DNA of 64,000 nucleotides from Curtobacterium sp. MCJR17_020. GTDB taxonomy: Bacteria; Actinomycetota; Actinomycetes; Actinomycetales; Microbacteriaceae. Shown one piece after another: positions 1 to 9,253 of the stretch (positions are counted from its first letter, which is position 1; each line of letters starts with the position of its first letter). A program made the position numbers and the translations under genes. The DNA lies in assembly GCF_003234365.2 (NCBI RefSeq), contig NZ_CP126260.1, forward strand, positions 558,001 through 622,000. Direction: 5' to 3'. The notes beneath the pieces were generated by a model. It had not been told where the DNA came from, ran no database searches, and worked only from the letters and a program-made list of their open reading frames with translations.

Positions 1-510
1 GATGGGGTTGTCGCCGTTCTCCTGGGCGGTGTACTGGATCTGCCAGCCGTCGCCGGTGGTGGCCCAGACTTCTTCGTCGCCGGTGATGGTGCGACGTTCG
101 ATGGTCCAGCCCTGTTCGGTGAAGGAGTCGATCATCGGTTGCAGGTCGCGCCGCTGGTCGGTCGCGCCGGGCGGGGTCCAGAGTCTGGTGGTGCTCATGT
201 CGTAGCTGTTCTTCGTGTCTGAGCCCGGTAACGGCGCGACACCATCACCCCCTATCCCGGGCAGATCGTCGCCGCCGCCCCATTCCCATTCGCCGTCGTG
301 GACCTGGAGCTGCGCATCCTTGAGGAGCCGTTGCATGTGTTGGTAGTGGTCCCGGAAGGCGTCGAACTCCTGGTGGAGCGACATCTCCGCGACGTCGTCC
401 TGGGTCAGGCCGGCTGCGTCAGTGGGCATCGGGTTGCCTCCTGCCGCGCACCCGGTCATTAGGGTCAGCAGGGTCAGTGCCAGGGCCGCAGCGGCGGGGA
501 TGCGAGGCAC
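1..510 (-). CDS. Lipoprotein, tandem paralogue (3' end cut by window edge)
   Basis: Reading the minus strand from a GTG at 510 gives a signal peptide with a lipobox (LMTGC), then a protein very close to the gene at 514-1194. Shared stretches include MPTDAAGLTQDDVAEM, FDAFRDHY and DDLP.IGGDGVAPLPG. The open frame runs off position 1 after about 170 codons, so the C-terminus is missing. The GTG lies 3 nt after the stop of the upstream copy, so the two are co-transcribed. Function is unknown; it is presumably anchored to the outer face of the membrane. The copies have diverged mainly after the conserved N-terminal third. Confidence 0.8.
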   Translation of the reverse strand, partial: MPRIPAAAALALTLLTLMTGCAAGGNPMPTDAAGLTQDDVAEMSLHQEFDAFRDHYQHMQRLLKDAQLQVHDGEWEWGGGDDLPGIGGDGVAPLPGSDTKNSYDMSTTRLWTPPGATDQRRDLQPMIDSFTEQGWTIERRTITGDEEVWATTGDGWQIQYTAQENGDNPI

Positions 511-513
511 CGT

Positions 514-1194
514 TCAGATCTTCGGCGGATTGACGATCGGGTCGTCCCACGAGGGGAGATCGGGGTACACGCCCGGCAACGACTGGTCGGGGAAGTCAGC
601 CAGGGAACGGCTGGCGACGGCTCGCCGGAGCTTGTGGCCGTCATTGGTCCAGAACAGTTCGCTGTAGACCTCGAGGGTGTAGCGGCCGTTCTCCTGAGCG
701 GTGTAGATGAGTTGCCAGCCGTCGCCGGTGAACCCCCAGAGCTCGTGGTCGCCGGTGATGTCGCGTTGCTCGATGGCCCAGCCCTGGTCGGTGAAGTAGT
801 CGAGCATCGGTTGCAGGTCGCGCTGATCGCCTGTGGCGCCCGGGGGTGACCAGAGTCGTCCGCTGCGCATGTCGTAGCTGTTCTTCGTGTCCGCGCCCGG
901 CAGTGGGGCGACGCCGTCCCCTCCGATCAGCGGCAGGTCGTCGCCGCCAGCCCACTCCCATTCGCCGTCGTGGACCTGGAGCTGCGCATCTTCGAGGAGC
1001 CGTTGCATGTTTTCGTAGTGGTCCCGGAAGGCGTCGAACTCTTGGTGCAGGGACATCTCCGCGACGTCGTCCTGGGTCAGGCCGGCTGCGTCGGTGGGCA
1101 TCTGGTCTCCTCCTGCTGCGCACCCGGTCAGCAGTCCCAGCGCCAGGGCTGCCGTCGTGATGGTGCGGAGCATCGATTGCATGGTGTTCATCAT
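514..1194 (-). CDS. Lipoprotein, tandem paralogue
   Basis: A 226-residue product with a hydrophobic signal sequence and lipobox (LLTGC, Cys about residue 25), so it should be a lipid-anchored extracytoplasmic protein. The rest is soluble, rich in Trp, Asp and Gly (GDGVAPLPG, WSPPGATG, FTGDGWQLIY), and matches no family I recognise. Its ATG overlaps the stop of the upstream hydrolase gene in an ATGA, indicating translational coupling. A near copy follows 3 nt downstream. The duplication behind a hydrolase resembles the layout of immunity or accessory lipoproteins, but that role is inferred from arrangement only. Confidence 0.85.
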   Translation of the reverse strand: MMNTMQSMLRTITTAALALGLLTGCAAGGDQMPTDAAGLTQDDVAEMSLHQEFDAFRDHYENMQRLLEDAQLQVHDGEWEWAGGDDLPLIGGDGVAPLPGADTKNSYDMRSGRLWSPPGATGDQRDLQPMLDYFTDQGWAIEQRDITGDHELWGFTGDGWQLIYTAQENGRYTLEVYSELFWTNDGHKLRRAVASRSLADFPDQSLPGVYPDLPSWDDPIVNPPKI

Positions 1195-3014
1195 GGCTTC
1201 CCGGTCGCGATGATCTTCGCGATCGTCCGCTGTGAAGTCGCATCGGGGGACATGTAGCCGACACCCCCGGCTTCTGGGTACATGTCGTGGCCGGTGACCG
1301 CTTTGGTGCCCCGGGCGAATTCCGCACTGAACGTGTCGACGTCGGGCAGGTCGCGGGGATCGCTGCGCCCGATCCGGCCGAGGATCGCGGTGTGGTCGTT
1401 GGCGCCTTCGGTGGCGTAGACCCGATCGACGTTGAGGTGCTCGGGCGTCGTGGTGTCGGTGAAACCGACCGAGCCGTAGGTGATGAACGAGTCGACTCGG
1501 TGCCGGTTCTGCGCGAGCGCCTCTGCCGCCGTGGTGGAGCCGTAGGAATGCCCGAGGACCGTGACGGATCGCGGTGACGTGCCGCGGCTGTCATGGATGC
1601 CGTCCAGGAACGACGCGAGGTTCGCTGCTCCCGCATGCGCGTGGTCCTGACGTGGAACTTCGATGACACCCGGGGCGCGGTATCCGAGCCAGGACACGAT
1701 CGCGAAGGAGTCTTCCCCGGACCCCTTCTGCCCAGCGGTGAAGAGGAGCCCGTTGGCGGCGCGGACCTTCTCACCCATGCTGTCGAGCGTGGTCATCGCA
1801 CCCGGCACGTTGACGGTCACGTTCGACGCGGTGTCCAGATCGCCGAGGACGACGGCGGCGACGAGCGCGCCGTTCGAGACGCCGAACCCGACGAGCTGCG
1901 CCACGGCCGTTGATGGTTTCCGGATACCCCGAGCCAAGTCGTCGGTGTCCCGCAGGTCGTCACGGAGCGCGATGACCTGCTCTCGGAACTCATCGAGGCT
2001 GACTGCCCCGTACGTGTACGCCAACCCCATCAGCCGGTACAGCCGCTCCGGATCTCGCACGGCTGCGGAGAGGACTGCGCGAGATGCGATGTCGCGCTGC
2101 GCGGCCGGGACCCCGTCGAGCCCCGCGAACTGCAGCTGCGTGGTGAGCGGCAGCGCGCGGACGTCGGCGTCGGTGAAGCCGAGCGCTGCCCAGATCGCTG
2201 CGACCTCGGCCGGGGTCAGGGACGGATCGAGCAGCCGCTGCAGTCCGGGTGGGAGCGTCGAGGCAGCGGCGGCGTCGAGCGCGCTGTTCGCGAGGGAGCC
2301 CCCGCCGGCGGCACGGAAGGCGTCCGCGATCCGGTCGATCCAGGAGGTGTCTTCGGCGTTCTCGGCGAGGTAGTCGCCGAACCCGCCCGGCAGCGTCGCG
2401 CCGTCGATGGGGACCCAACTGCACCGGCTCGTGAATGCGGTCCAGGCGTTGCGCACCCGGACCAGGTCCTGTTCCGTCGAGGAATCCTGTGCGCGGGCCG
2501 TCGCGCTGAACTGCCGCAGCCTGGTCGGGTCGGCACTGCTGCGTCGGCCGGATCGACCACCGCCGGTGCGCTGGCGTGTCCGGGCGCTGAAGGTCGCAGA
2601 GACCGGTGACGGGCGCTTCGGTGTGCTGGACGGCTTCGGGTCGAAGACCGCACTGGTCCAGTCGAGCACGGGCTGCATCGGCACGCCGCCAGCTGTGCGC
2701 ACGAGCGCACGGTCGGTCTCGCGCTGCCGCCACGCCGCCAGGTCGGCCAGACGCTGCCGTTCCTCGTCCGCCTGCCGCTGGGTGATCCGCAGCTGGTCGA
2801 CCAGCGCCTCGAGTGCATTCGCGAGCCGGACGCGGTCGGTCGACTCCGTGGCACGAGCCGCCTCGAACAGCCGCGCGTACGTACCGTCGAAGTCGAGCAG
2901 CGCGGCCTCGGCGGTGCTCCGACGCGGTCCGGCGCTGGCCCGCAGCGTCAGTGCCACCTCGACCGCGCAGCTGACCAACCGCGACGCCGCTGCGTCGTCG
3001 AACTCGATCCCCAT
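1191..3014 (-). CDS. Alpha/beta hydrolase, DUF1023-type
   Basis: A 607-residue protein. The C-terminal domain is an alpha/beta hydrolase with the nucleophile elbow GHSYGS (Ser about 490), a later acidic/turn segment (GANDHTAI) and a His near residue 576 (GHDMYPE), as in the actinobacterial DUF1023 family. The first 150 residues are helical and charged, followed by a basic Ser/Arg linker and a middle helical domain. No signal peptide is evident. ATG at 3014 has a purine-rich GGGGGAA just upstream. It heads an operon with two lipoproteins. Substrate unknown; a long N-terminal helical module on a hydrolase is also seen in secreted effector-like proteins, so cytoplasmic location is not certain. 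Confidence 0.85.
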   Translation of the reverse strand: MGIEFDDAAASRLVSCAVEVALTLRASAGPRRSTAEAALLDFDGTYARLFEAARATESTDRVRLANALEALVDQLRITQRQADEERQRLADLAAWRQRETDRALVRTAGGVPMQPVLDWTSAVFDPKPSSTPKRPSPVSATFSARTRQRTGGGRSGRRSSADPTRLRQFSATARAQDSSTEQDLVRVRNAWTAFTSRCSWVPIDGATLPGGFGDYLAENAEDTSWIDRIADAFRAAGGGSLANSALDAAAASTLPPGLQRLLDPSLTPAEVAAIWAALGFTDADVRALPLTTQLQFAGLDGVPAAQRDIASRAVLSAAVRDPERLYRLMGLAYTYGAVSLDEFREQVIALRDDLRDTDDLARGIRKPSTAVAQLVGFGVSNGALVAAVVLGDLDTASNVTVNVPGAMTTLDSMGEKVRAANGLLFTAGQKGSGEDSFAIVSWLGYRAPGVIEVPRQDHAHAGAANLASFLDGIHDSRGTSPRSVTVLGHSYGSTTAAEALAQNRHRVDSFITYGSVGFTDTTTPEHLNVDRVYATEGANDHTAILGRIGRSDPRDLPDVDTFSAEFARGTKAVTGHDMYPEAGGVGYMSPDATSQRTIAKIIATGKP

Positions 3015-3155
3015 CGTTCCCCCACCATCCGACTGGCTGTTGTGGGAAACGTAGCATTTCAGAAGTGCAGTGTGAAATTATCCGGGGTCGCTGTGGGGAA
3101 ACAGCGGACCGCCGCCCGCGGGGAGCGGACGGCGGTCGGTGTGCGATCGGGCAGG

Positions 3156-4499
3156 CTAGAAGGCGACGCCCCGCGCGGACATGAACGGCACCGGGTCGGT
3201 CGTGGCGCCGTTGATGTGGACCTCGATGTGGCTGTGGCACCCGGTGGACTGGCCGGTCGAGCCGACGAGCGCGATGAGCTGTCCTGCGGAGACCTGCTGT
3301 CCGGTGCTGACCCGGAACCCGCCGTTGACGATGTGACCGTAGGCCGTCTGGACGCCGTTGCCGTGGTTGATGCGGACGTAGTTGCCGTAGCCGCCGTACC
3401 AGCCGACGTAGTCGACGGTGCCGGCCGACGCGGCGACGATCGGCGTCGAGCAGCCGCTGGCCAGGTCGGTGCCGTCGTGCTTGATGACGGTGCCGTAGAT
3501 CGGGTGCACGCGGTAGCCGTACGGGCTGATCACGTAGCCGCTGGCCGGACGGACCCAGCCCTGACCGCCACCCGAGCCGGCGGAGCCGCCACTGCCCGAG
3601 CCGCTGCTGCCGGAGCCACCGCCGCCGCCGGACGATCCGCCGCCGGCGTTCGCTGCCGCAGCCGCCGCCAGTTCTCGGGCGGCACGGGCTTCGGCCTCGC
3701 GCGCGGCCTTCGCCTCGGCTGCCTTGCGGACGCGCTCACCCTTGGCGAACTCGGCCTCGGTGCGGACGCGGCCGGAGACCAGGGTCGCGAGCTGGGCGTC
3801 GAGTCGGGCCTTGTTCGACTGCTGTTCGTCGTACGCGGTCTGCACGGCGTCGGAGGCGGCCTGTGCCTCTTGCATGCGGGCCTCGGCCTTCGCGGCGAGC
3901 CGCTCGAGCTCCCCGGCAGCGCGGTCGGCCTGGGCCTCGAGCGACCGGGTGACGCCGGCGTCGACGGCCGCGGCGGCCTGCACACGTTCGGCCTGTTCGG
4001 ACAGCTTGCTCAATGCGCCGAGGTCGTAGAGCAGGTCGCGCGCGTCGTCACCCTTGGTGAGCACCGAGGTCGTGACGTCGGCGCCGCCGGAGCGTGCCAT
4101 CTGCGCGGCGAACTGGCCGGCCTGCGCGGCGCTCTGCTCGGCGACCTTCGCGTGTTCGTCCGCCTTCGCGCGGAGCTTCTGTTCTTCTTCCGCCTTCTTC
4201 TGCGAGACGTTCTGGGCCTCGTAGAAGACGTCGCCGAGTTCCTTCGCCTTCGCCTGGGCGGCCTCGACCTCGGCGTCGAGGTCGCTGATGATGCCCTTGA
4301 TCTCGGTGATCTGCCCCTGCTTGGCGGATTCCTTGCCGCGGGCGTTCTTGACCTCGTCCCACGTGGGGTAGGTCACCGCCTGGGCAGTGGGTGCATCGAC
4401 GACGACCGTGCCGACGAGGCCCGCGAGTGCCAGTCCGGTGACGGCGAGGCGCAGGCGCACGGGGGCACGAGGGGTGCGGTGGCTGGTGGGGCGAGACAT
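3156..4499 (-). CDS. Secreted M23 peptidoglycan endopeptidase with coiled coil
   Basis: A 447-residue product: signal peptide to about residue 41 (DAPTAQA), long Ala/Glu/Lys coiled coil (about 50-275), Gly/Ser linker (about 285-315), then an M23 LytM-type domain. Zinc ligands are visible as HDGTD (His341, Asp345) and HSH (His422, His424). This is the EnvC/NlpD-like or RipA-neighbour layout of cell-wall hydrolases that cut peptide cross-links during growth and division. I start at ATG 4499 because the signal peptide begins there; the open frame extends upstream without sense. A TATAGG box lies about 10 nt before the start. Transcribed alone. Confidence 0.92.
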   Translation of the reverse strand: MSRPTSHRTPRAPVRLRLAVTGLALAGLVGTVVVDAPTAQAVTYPTWDEVKNARGKESAKQGQITEIKGIISDLDAEVEAAQAKAKELGDVFYEAQNVSQKKAEEEQKLRAKADEHAKVAEQSAAQAGQFAAQMARSGGADVTTSVLTKGDDARDLLYDLGALSKLSEQAERVQAAAAVDAGVTRSLEAQADRAAGELERLAAKAEARMQEAQAASDAVQTAYDEQQSNKARLDAQLATLVSGRVRTEAEFAKGERVRKAAEAKAAREAEARAARELAAAAAANAGGGSSGGGGGSGSSGSGSGGSAGSGGGQGWVRPASGYVISPYGYRVHPIYGTVIKHDGTDLASGCSTPIVAASAGTVDYVGWYGGYGNYVRINHGNGVQTAYGHIVNGGFRVSTGQQVSAGQLIALVGSTGQSTGCHSHIEVHINGATTDPVPFMSARGVAF

Positions 4500-4563
4500 C
4501 GAGCACGAGCCTATACATCCGTACAGAGAAGATCGGGCGCCGACGCGCCGCTGTGGACAACTC

Positions 4564-6228
4564 CTAGAACCCGCGCTCCTGACGGATCTCGTCCGCACTG
4601 CCGACCACGTCGCGTCGGAGGACGTCCGCGCCGGAGGTCCCCGCGTAGTCGTAGACGTCGAACCCCGTGCAGTGCGTGATCGTCGCCGGGGCACCGAGGG
4701 AATCCTCGACCGCGGTGGTCCACAGGTCGTGCGACCCGACCACCACGAACGTCGGGTCGGCGTCCCGGTAGGCCCCGAGGTCGACGAGCCACGGGTACGT
4801 GTCGAAGGTGTCGCGGACCTGCAGCAGCTGCACGTTCGTCGCGGAGTACGTGGCGAGCGGCCGCACGGTCCAGAACTGGCCGACCCCGGTGACCGATCGT
4901 CCGTCCGCCCAGCGGTCGAGGCAGGACGACGGCGTGTACCGGGCGGTGGCGACGGCGTGCGCGGTGCTCGGTGCGGTGGCGACCCCGGCGGCGAGGACGG
5001 CGACGGCGGCGATCGCGACGGTCGCCCGGACCCCGCGGAACGGCCGGTGCACGCGGGTGCGGCGGACCGCGGTGCGGGTGAGCTCGGCCACCGCGACGAG
5101 GGCCAGCAGCGGTGCGGTGACGACGGGCTCGAGGTACCGCGGCGTCTCCGACCCGACGAGGACGACCCCGATCGACGCCGCGACCACGGTCACCAGGGGC
5201 AACGCGGTCGCGACGAGCACGGTGCGTGCGGTCCGGACCCGCCAGGCCCACACCGTGCCGCCGACGGTGACGAGCACCCCGACGAACATCAGGAGCAGCC
5301 CGGCATCGCCCGCGGCCGTGCCGGCTCGCACGTCGGTCAGCGCCGCGAAGAACTGCAGGGTCTCCACCGCGCGCGACGGCCGGACGTAGGTGGACGGGTC
5401 GAGCGACACGAAGGGCTGGAGCGGGATCCGGACCAGGTACCCGAGCAGCGACCCGACCGTCACGGTGCCCGACAGCAGCAGCGCGGGACGCCACGGCACC
5501 CGGCGCACCGCCGCGAGCAGCACGAGCGTGACCACCACGGGTGCGGCGGACCACGGCACGTACAGCGGGTTCGACGCCGTCGTGCACAACGCCACCAGCC
5601 CGAGCACCACGAGCACGACGACCGACGCCCGCCCGACCCGCACGGCGCGGAGCACGAGCACCGCGGTGCCGAGCATCGCCAGCACCACGCCGTAGTAGTA
5701 GGTCGTGGTGAGCAGCAGGGACGCCAGCTCGAGCGACGTCGCGGTGCCCGACGACTCCGTCAGCACGAGCAGGGTCACGAAGGCCACGCTCGCCGCCGAC
5801 ACCGTGATGCGGGCCGCTCGCCCCGCGGCGGGCATGAGTTCGTTCGCGGCCGCCCGCACCAGCGCGTACACGGCCAGCAGGACGAGCACCCCGTTCAGCG
5901 CCAGGGCCTGCTGCGGGGTACCCGTGACGAGGGCGCAGAGCAGGTAGACCGGCAACTCGGGGAAGAAGAACAGCGCCGGGGACATCGCCCACTCGAACGG
6001 CTGCCCGAGCTGCATCGACCGGTGCACCAGGGGCAGCAGCACCGAGTCGCCGTCGTACCAGAGCAAGGCGACCCGTTCCGTGGCGACGACGTGGCGGAGG
6101 GCGATGACGGCCAGGGCCAGCGCGACCAGGGCGCCCAGGGCCTCCCGTCCGATCGCCCCGGCCACGCCGCCGGACCGGCCGCCGGACGGAGCCGACGCCA
6201 CGGCGGAGCGACGCGGTGCTCGGGGCAT
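4564..6228 (-). CDS. Polytopic membrane protein, glycosyltransferase-like
   Basis: A 554-residue integral membrane protein with about ten hydrophobic segments and a soluble C-terminal tail of roughly 130 residues (CLDRWADGRS to the end) containing DTFDTYPWLVDLG and VVGSHDLW. The layout, a membrane body with an extracytoplasmic tail, resembles GT-C-fold or uncharacterised actinobacterial membrane proteins. No diagnostic DxD motif is clear, so I do not assign a reaction. Start ATG 6228 follows TACGCT by 6 nt, a leaderless arrangement, and ignores the longer upstream open frame. It is divergent from pyrE. Confidence 0.8.
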   Translation of the reverse strand: MPRAPRRSAVASAPSGGRSGGVAGAIGREALGALVALALAVIALRHVVATERVALLWYDGDSVLLPLVHRSMQLGQPFEWAMSPALFFFPELPVYLLCALVTGTPQQALALNGVLVLLAVYALVRAAANELMPAAGRAARITVSAASVAFVTLLVLTESSGTATSLELASLLLTTTYYYGVVLAMLGTAVLVLRAVRVGRASVVVLVVLGLVALCTTASNPLYVPWSAAPVVVTLVLLAAVRRVPWRPALLLSGTVTVGSLLGYLVRIPLQPFVSLDPSTYVRPSRAVETLQFFAALTDVRAGTAAGDAGLLLMFVGVLVTVGGTVWAWRVRTARTVLVATALPLVTVVAASIGVVLVGSETPRYLEPVVTAPLLALVAVAELTRTAVRRTRVHRPFRGVRATVAIAAVAVLAAGVATAPSTAHAVATARYTPSSCLDRWADGRSVTGVGQFWTVRPLATYSATNVQLLQVRDTFDTYPWLVDLGAYRDADPTFVVVGSHDLWTTAVEDSLGAPATITHCTGFDVYDYAGTSGADVLRRDVVGSADEIRQERGF

Positions 6229-6234
6229 GTCCGG

Positions 6235-6240
6235 AGCGTA
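6235..6240 (-). promoter_or_regulatory. -10 box, leaderless promoter of membrane protein gene
   Basis: TACGCT on the minus strand ends 6 nt before the ATG at 6228, so transcription would begin at or next to the start codon. No clear -35 is visible. Confidence 0.55.
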
Positions 6241-6299
6241 CCGAGAGCTGCTCGGGACGACCCCACAGACCGGGGGAGCGCGCTGCGAGCCCGACCGGC

Positions 6300-6305
6300 T
6301 ACCCT
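6300..6305 (+). promoter_or_regulatory. -10 box, pyrE promoter
   Basis: TACCCT ends 8 nt before the GTG of pyrE and there is no ribosome binding site, consistent with a leaderless or near-leaderless mRNA. Confidence 0.5.
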
Positions 6306-6313
6306 TGTGCGCT

Positions 6314-6865
6314 GTGACCGACGCGCGCGAACAGTTGATCCAGTACATCTCCTCCGAAGCGGTGTTCCACGGCGACTTCACCCTGACCAGCGGGAAGAAG
6401 GCGACGTACTACATCGACCTGCGGAAGGTCAGCCTGGACCACCGGGTCGCGCCGCTGATCGGGCAGGTCATGACCGAGCTCGTGCAGCAGGTGCCGGACG
6501 TCTCGGCCGTCGGCGGACTCACGATGGGCGCCGACCCCATCGCCAGCGCCGTGCTGCACCAGGCCGCCGCACAGGGCCTGACCTACGACGCCTTCGTCGT
6601 CCGCAAGGAGCCCAAGGACCACGGCCGCGGCAAGCAGGTCGAGGGTCCCGACCTCAGGGGCAAGCGCGTCGTCGTGCTCGAGGACACCTCCACCACGGGC
6701 GGATCGCCGCTCAAGGCGGCCGAAGCGCTCGAGCGTGAGGGCGCGATCATCGCCGCCGTCGCGGTCGTCGTCGACCGCGACACCGGCGCCAAGGAGACCA
6801 TCGAGGCAGCCGGGTACCCCTACTTCGCGGCCATCGGGTTGGCTGATCTGGGGCTGACCGCGTGA
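6314..6865 (+). CDS. pyrE: Orotate phosphoribosyltransferase
   Basis: A 183-residue cytoplasmic enzyme joining orotate and PRPP to give orotidine 5'-monophosphate in de novo pyrimidine synthesis. Features include the N-terminal FTLTSGKKATYYIDLRK, the substrate loop around RKEPKDHGRGKQVEG, and the PRPP-binding motif VVVLEDTSTTGGS. Length is normal for the family. GTG 6314 is chosen because it opens the conserved domain (VTDAREQL) directly behind a -10 box; longer in-frame starts run into the divergent promoter. The stop overlaps the next gene's GTG by 4 nt, so the two are coupled. Confidence 0.96.
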   Translation: MTDAREQLIQYISSEAVFHGDFTLTSGKKATYYIDLRKVSLDHRVAPLIGQVMTELVQQVPDVSAVGGLTMGADPIASAVLHQAAAQGLTYDAFVVRKEPKDHGRGKQVEGPDLRGKRVVVLEDTSTTGGSPLKAAEALEREGAIIAAVAVVVDRDTGAKETIEAAGYPYFAAIGLADLGLTA

Positions 6866-9129
6866 GCGGGGAGCGTCCGGACGACGCGCGCGACCCCGAG
6901 GACACGGCCGGCCCCGCAGCGGCGGCCGACGGTGCCGACGGGATCGACGGCCAGGAGGCCCGGCGCGCGTCCGTCCCGGACGCTCCGTTCCACGGTCTCC
7001 GCAGCGCTGCGGACATCTTCGGTGCCCCGCGGGGCGAGGAGGACTGGCCCTCGCGACGGGAGCGCCGCGAGGCCGAGCGCACCGCACGCGAGACGGGCGC
7101 ACCGCTGCCGGAGCCGTTCGAGGCTGCGACCCCTGAGGCCTCGGCCCCCGATGCGCCGGCGGCCGAGGCACCCACCGCGCCTGCTGCTCCGGCGCTGGAC
7201 GACGGTGCGACGCAGGCCATCTCGATGCCCGAGCAGCTGTCGGCTCCGTCCGAGAGCCCGGACGCCGCCGCCGAGCACGAGCGCTCCACCCTGCACGACC
7301 GCATCCCGCCGGCCGCCGTCGTGCCGCCGAACCCCACGGCCCCGCACCCCTCGTCGATCGTGCTGCCCACCGCGCAGACCCACCGCGACGAGCGCGCCGC
7401 GGCGTCGAAGGCCATCGAGGACGAACGTCGCCGCACCGACCCGTTCGGCGAGGGCCGTGCCGACGTCGACTGGCTCGGCCGTGCGACCGGCTCCGGCACG
7501 CCCGTCCCGCCCACCGGGCCCGTCGCGCACCAGCCGCTCGGCGTCGAGAACGTGCTGCCGCCGACCGAGGAGCCGCCGAGCTTCACCGACCTGCTGCGGA
7601 TCGCCGGCACCGGGCCCGTGCCCACGCAGGGCGCCGGACCGGACCGGCCGTTCGACTGGGCCATCCGCGACGACGAGACCGGTGAGGTCCCGACGACCCT
7701 GACCGGCGACTCCTTCGACACGACGGCGTTCGGTGGCAGCGGCTCGTGGTCGCTGGCGGACGAGACCGACGCCGAGGACGAGGTCGTCTCCGGCGAGGTC
7801 GACACCCCGGTCGACGGGGTGCCGCAAGCGCCACGGACGTTCCCGGTGCCGCCGGCGGTGCCGACTGCTGCTGCTCCGGCTGCTGCCGTGCCGCCTGCTG
7901 CTGTGCCGCCGACGGTGGCCGGTGCCGGGCCGGTGGCTCCCGCGGAGCCGACCGAGGCCCCGGACGCGACCCGCTCGGCTGCCGAGGGCGACGGGGCGGA
8001 CGCGGCCACGGGCCTCCCGGACGCCGCGACCACCGCACTGCCGGTCGCCGGGACGCCCTGGTGGTCCGAACCCGACGCGACCGTGCCGCCGACCGCTGCG
8101 CCGCCCCTGGTCGAGCCCGCTGCGTCGCCCGCGTACCCGGCGCACCTGCCGCCCGCGGTGGGCCAGGACCTGGACGCCGTCCTGGGCCTGCGCAGGGACG
8201 ACACGGGGGCGCAGCCCACGGCGCTGCCGGCCGCTGCGCCGGACGAGCTGGACCAGTCCGAGTGGGACGGCCGCGAGACCAGCGACACGAGTGCGATCAA
8301 GGACCTGTTCGGCACCGAGGCCGTCGGGCAGCTCGGCGGCACGGGCTACGACCCGGAGGACACCGGGACGCGGATGATGCCGGCGGCCGCGGTGCCGTCG
8401 GCTGCTGCCGGTGCTGCCGGTGCCGGGGCGTCGTCGCCTGCTCCCGCTCCGTCCGGCCAGCCGGTCGAGCGCGACAACTTCATCAACCAGGGCGCGGCGC
8501 GCCTGCGGAGCGAGGGCAAGCGCGGCAAGCAGCTGCTCGTCTACGGCTCGATCGCCCTGATCGTCGTGCTCATCGTCCTGGTGTTCCTGCTGTCGAAGTG
8601 GATCCTCGGCAACAACATCTCCGACCAGGAGATCGCGCCGACGAAGTCCCCGGCGGCAGCGTCATCGGCTCCGGCGACTCCCTCGACAGCGGCGTCCGCC
8701 GCTCCCTCGGACGAGGCCGCTGCTCCGGCTGCCACGCTCCAGTTCGCCACCACGCCCGCGCTGCCGGGCGAGCACGCCTGGACCGACCTGGCCGGCGGGG
8801 AGTGCCTGTCGCCGTTCACCAACGCCTGGGCGCAGAGCTTCACGGTCGTCGACTGCGCGACGCCGCACATCGGGCAGCTCACCGCACGGATCGCCGTCGA
8901 CGGGGACGCGTACCCGGGGGCCGAGGCCCTCGCGACGCAGGCCGCCGACCAGTGCCAGTCGGACGCGGCGCTGAACGCCTCGGCGGCTGCGGCCGTCGGG
9001 GACGTGCAGGTGCAGGGGTCGTACGCGCCGGACCAGGCGACGTGGGACCAGGGCGACCGGTCCATCTCGTGCTTCGTGACGCGGTCGTCGGGGCAGGAGC
9101 TCACGGCGTCGTTGGCCCCGGGGGCGTAG
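6862..9129 (+). CDS. Membrane-anchored septum formation domain protein
   Basis: A 755-residue protein. The first ~550 residues are Ala/Pro/Asp/Glu-rich and look disordered and cytoplasmic. One membrane helix follows (about 560-580, LLVYGSIALIVVLIVLVFLL), then a linker and an external domain of about 130 residues with four cysteines (ECLSPF, VVDCATPH, QCQSD, SISCFV). This matches the actinobacterial septum-formation domain family. The GTG overlaps the pyrE stop by 4 nt. The long acidic N-terminus is unusual for this family. A role in division or the cell envelope is suggested by the domain name only. Confidence 0.82.
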   Translation: MSGERPDDARDPEDTAGPAAAADGADGIDGQEARRASVPDAPFHGLRSAADIFGAPRGEEDWPSRRERREAERTARETGAPLPEPFEAATPEASAPDAPAAEAPTAPAAPALDDGATQAISMPEQLSAPSESPDAAAEHERSTLHDRIPPAAVVPPNPTAPHPSSIVLPTAQTHRDERAAASKAIEDERRRTDPFGEGRADVDWLGRATGSGTPVPPTGPVAHQPLGVENVLPPTEEPPSFTDLLRIAGTGPVPTQGAGPDRPFDWAIRDDETGEVPTTLTGDSFDTTAFGGSGSWSLADETDAEDEVVSGEVDTPVDGVPQAPRTFPVPPAVPTAAAPAAAVPPAAVPPTVAGAGPVAPAEPTEAPDATRSAAEGDGADAATGLPDAATTALPVAGTPWWSEPDATVPPTAAPPLVEPAASPAYPAHLPPAVGQDLDAVLGLRRDDTGAQPTALPAAAPDELDQSEWDGRETSDTSAIKDLFGTEAVGQLGGTGYDPEDTGTRMMPAAAVPSAAAGAAGAGASSPAPAPSGQPVERDNFINQGAARLRSEGKRGKQLLVYGSIALIVVLIVLVFLLSKWILGNNISDQEIAPTKSPAAASSAPATPSTAASAAPSDEAAAPAATLQFATTPALPGEHAWTDLAGGECLSPFTNAWAQSFTVVDCATPHIGQLTARIAVDGDAYPGAEALATQAADQCQSDAALNASAAAAVGDVQVQGSYAPDQATWDQGDRSISCFVTRSSGQELTASLAPGA

Positions 9130-9253
9130 GGCGGCTGCGGCTGCGGCTGCTGCGGCTGCTGCTGCTGCGGCGGTCGACGTGGAACGACACCGTCGACGTC
9201 GTACGACATCGATCTCGTCGTCCGTTGCGCGCCGGTGATGCCCGCGTGTGCAA

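Noticed and set aside
3042..4679. 545-codon plus-strand frame opposite the M23 peptidase
   Set aside because: Low-complexity Val/Gly/Arg sequence with no start signal; shadow of the peptidase.
4387..6738. 783-codon plus-strand open frame opposite the membrane protein gene
   Set aside because: Very rich in Arg, Gly, Asp and His with no domain, and antisense to a protein with clear membrane helices. It is a high-GC shadow frame.
9131..9172. GCTGCG/GCTGCTG tandem trinucleotide run
   Set aside because: A short simple repeat just after a stop codon; too short and degenerate to call a VNTR or CRISPR.
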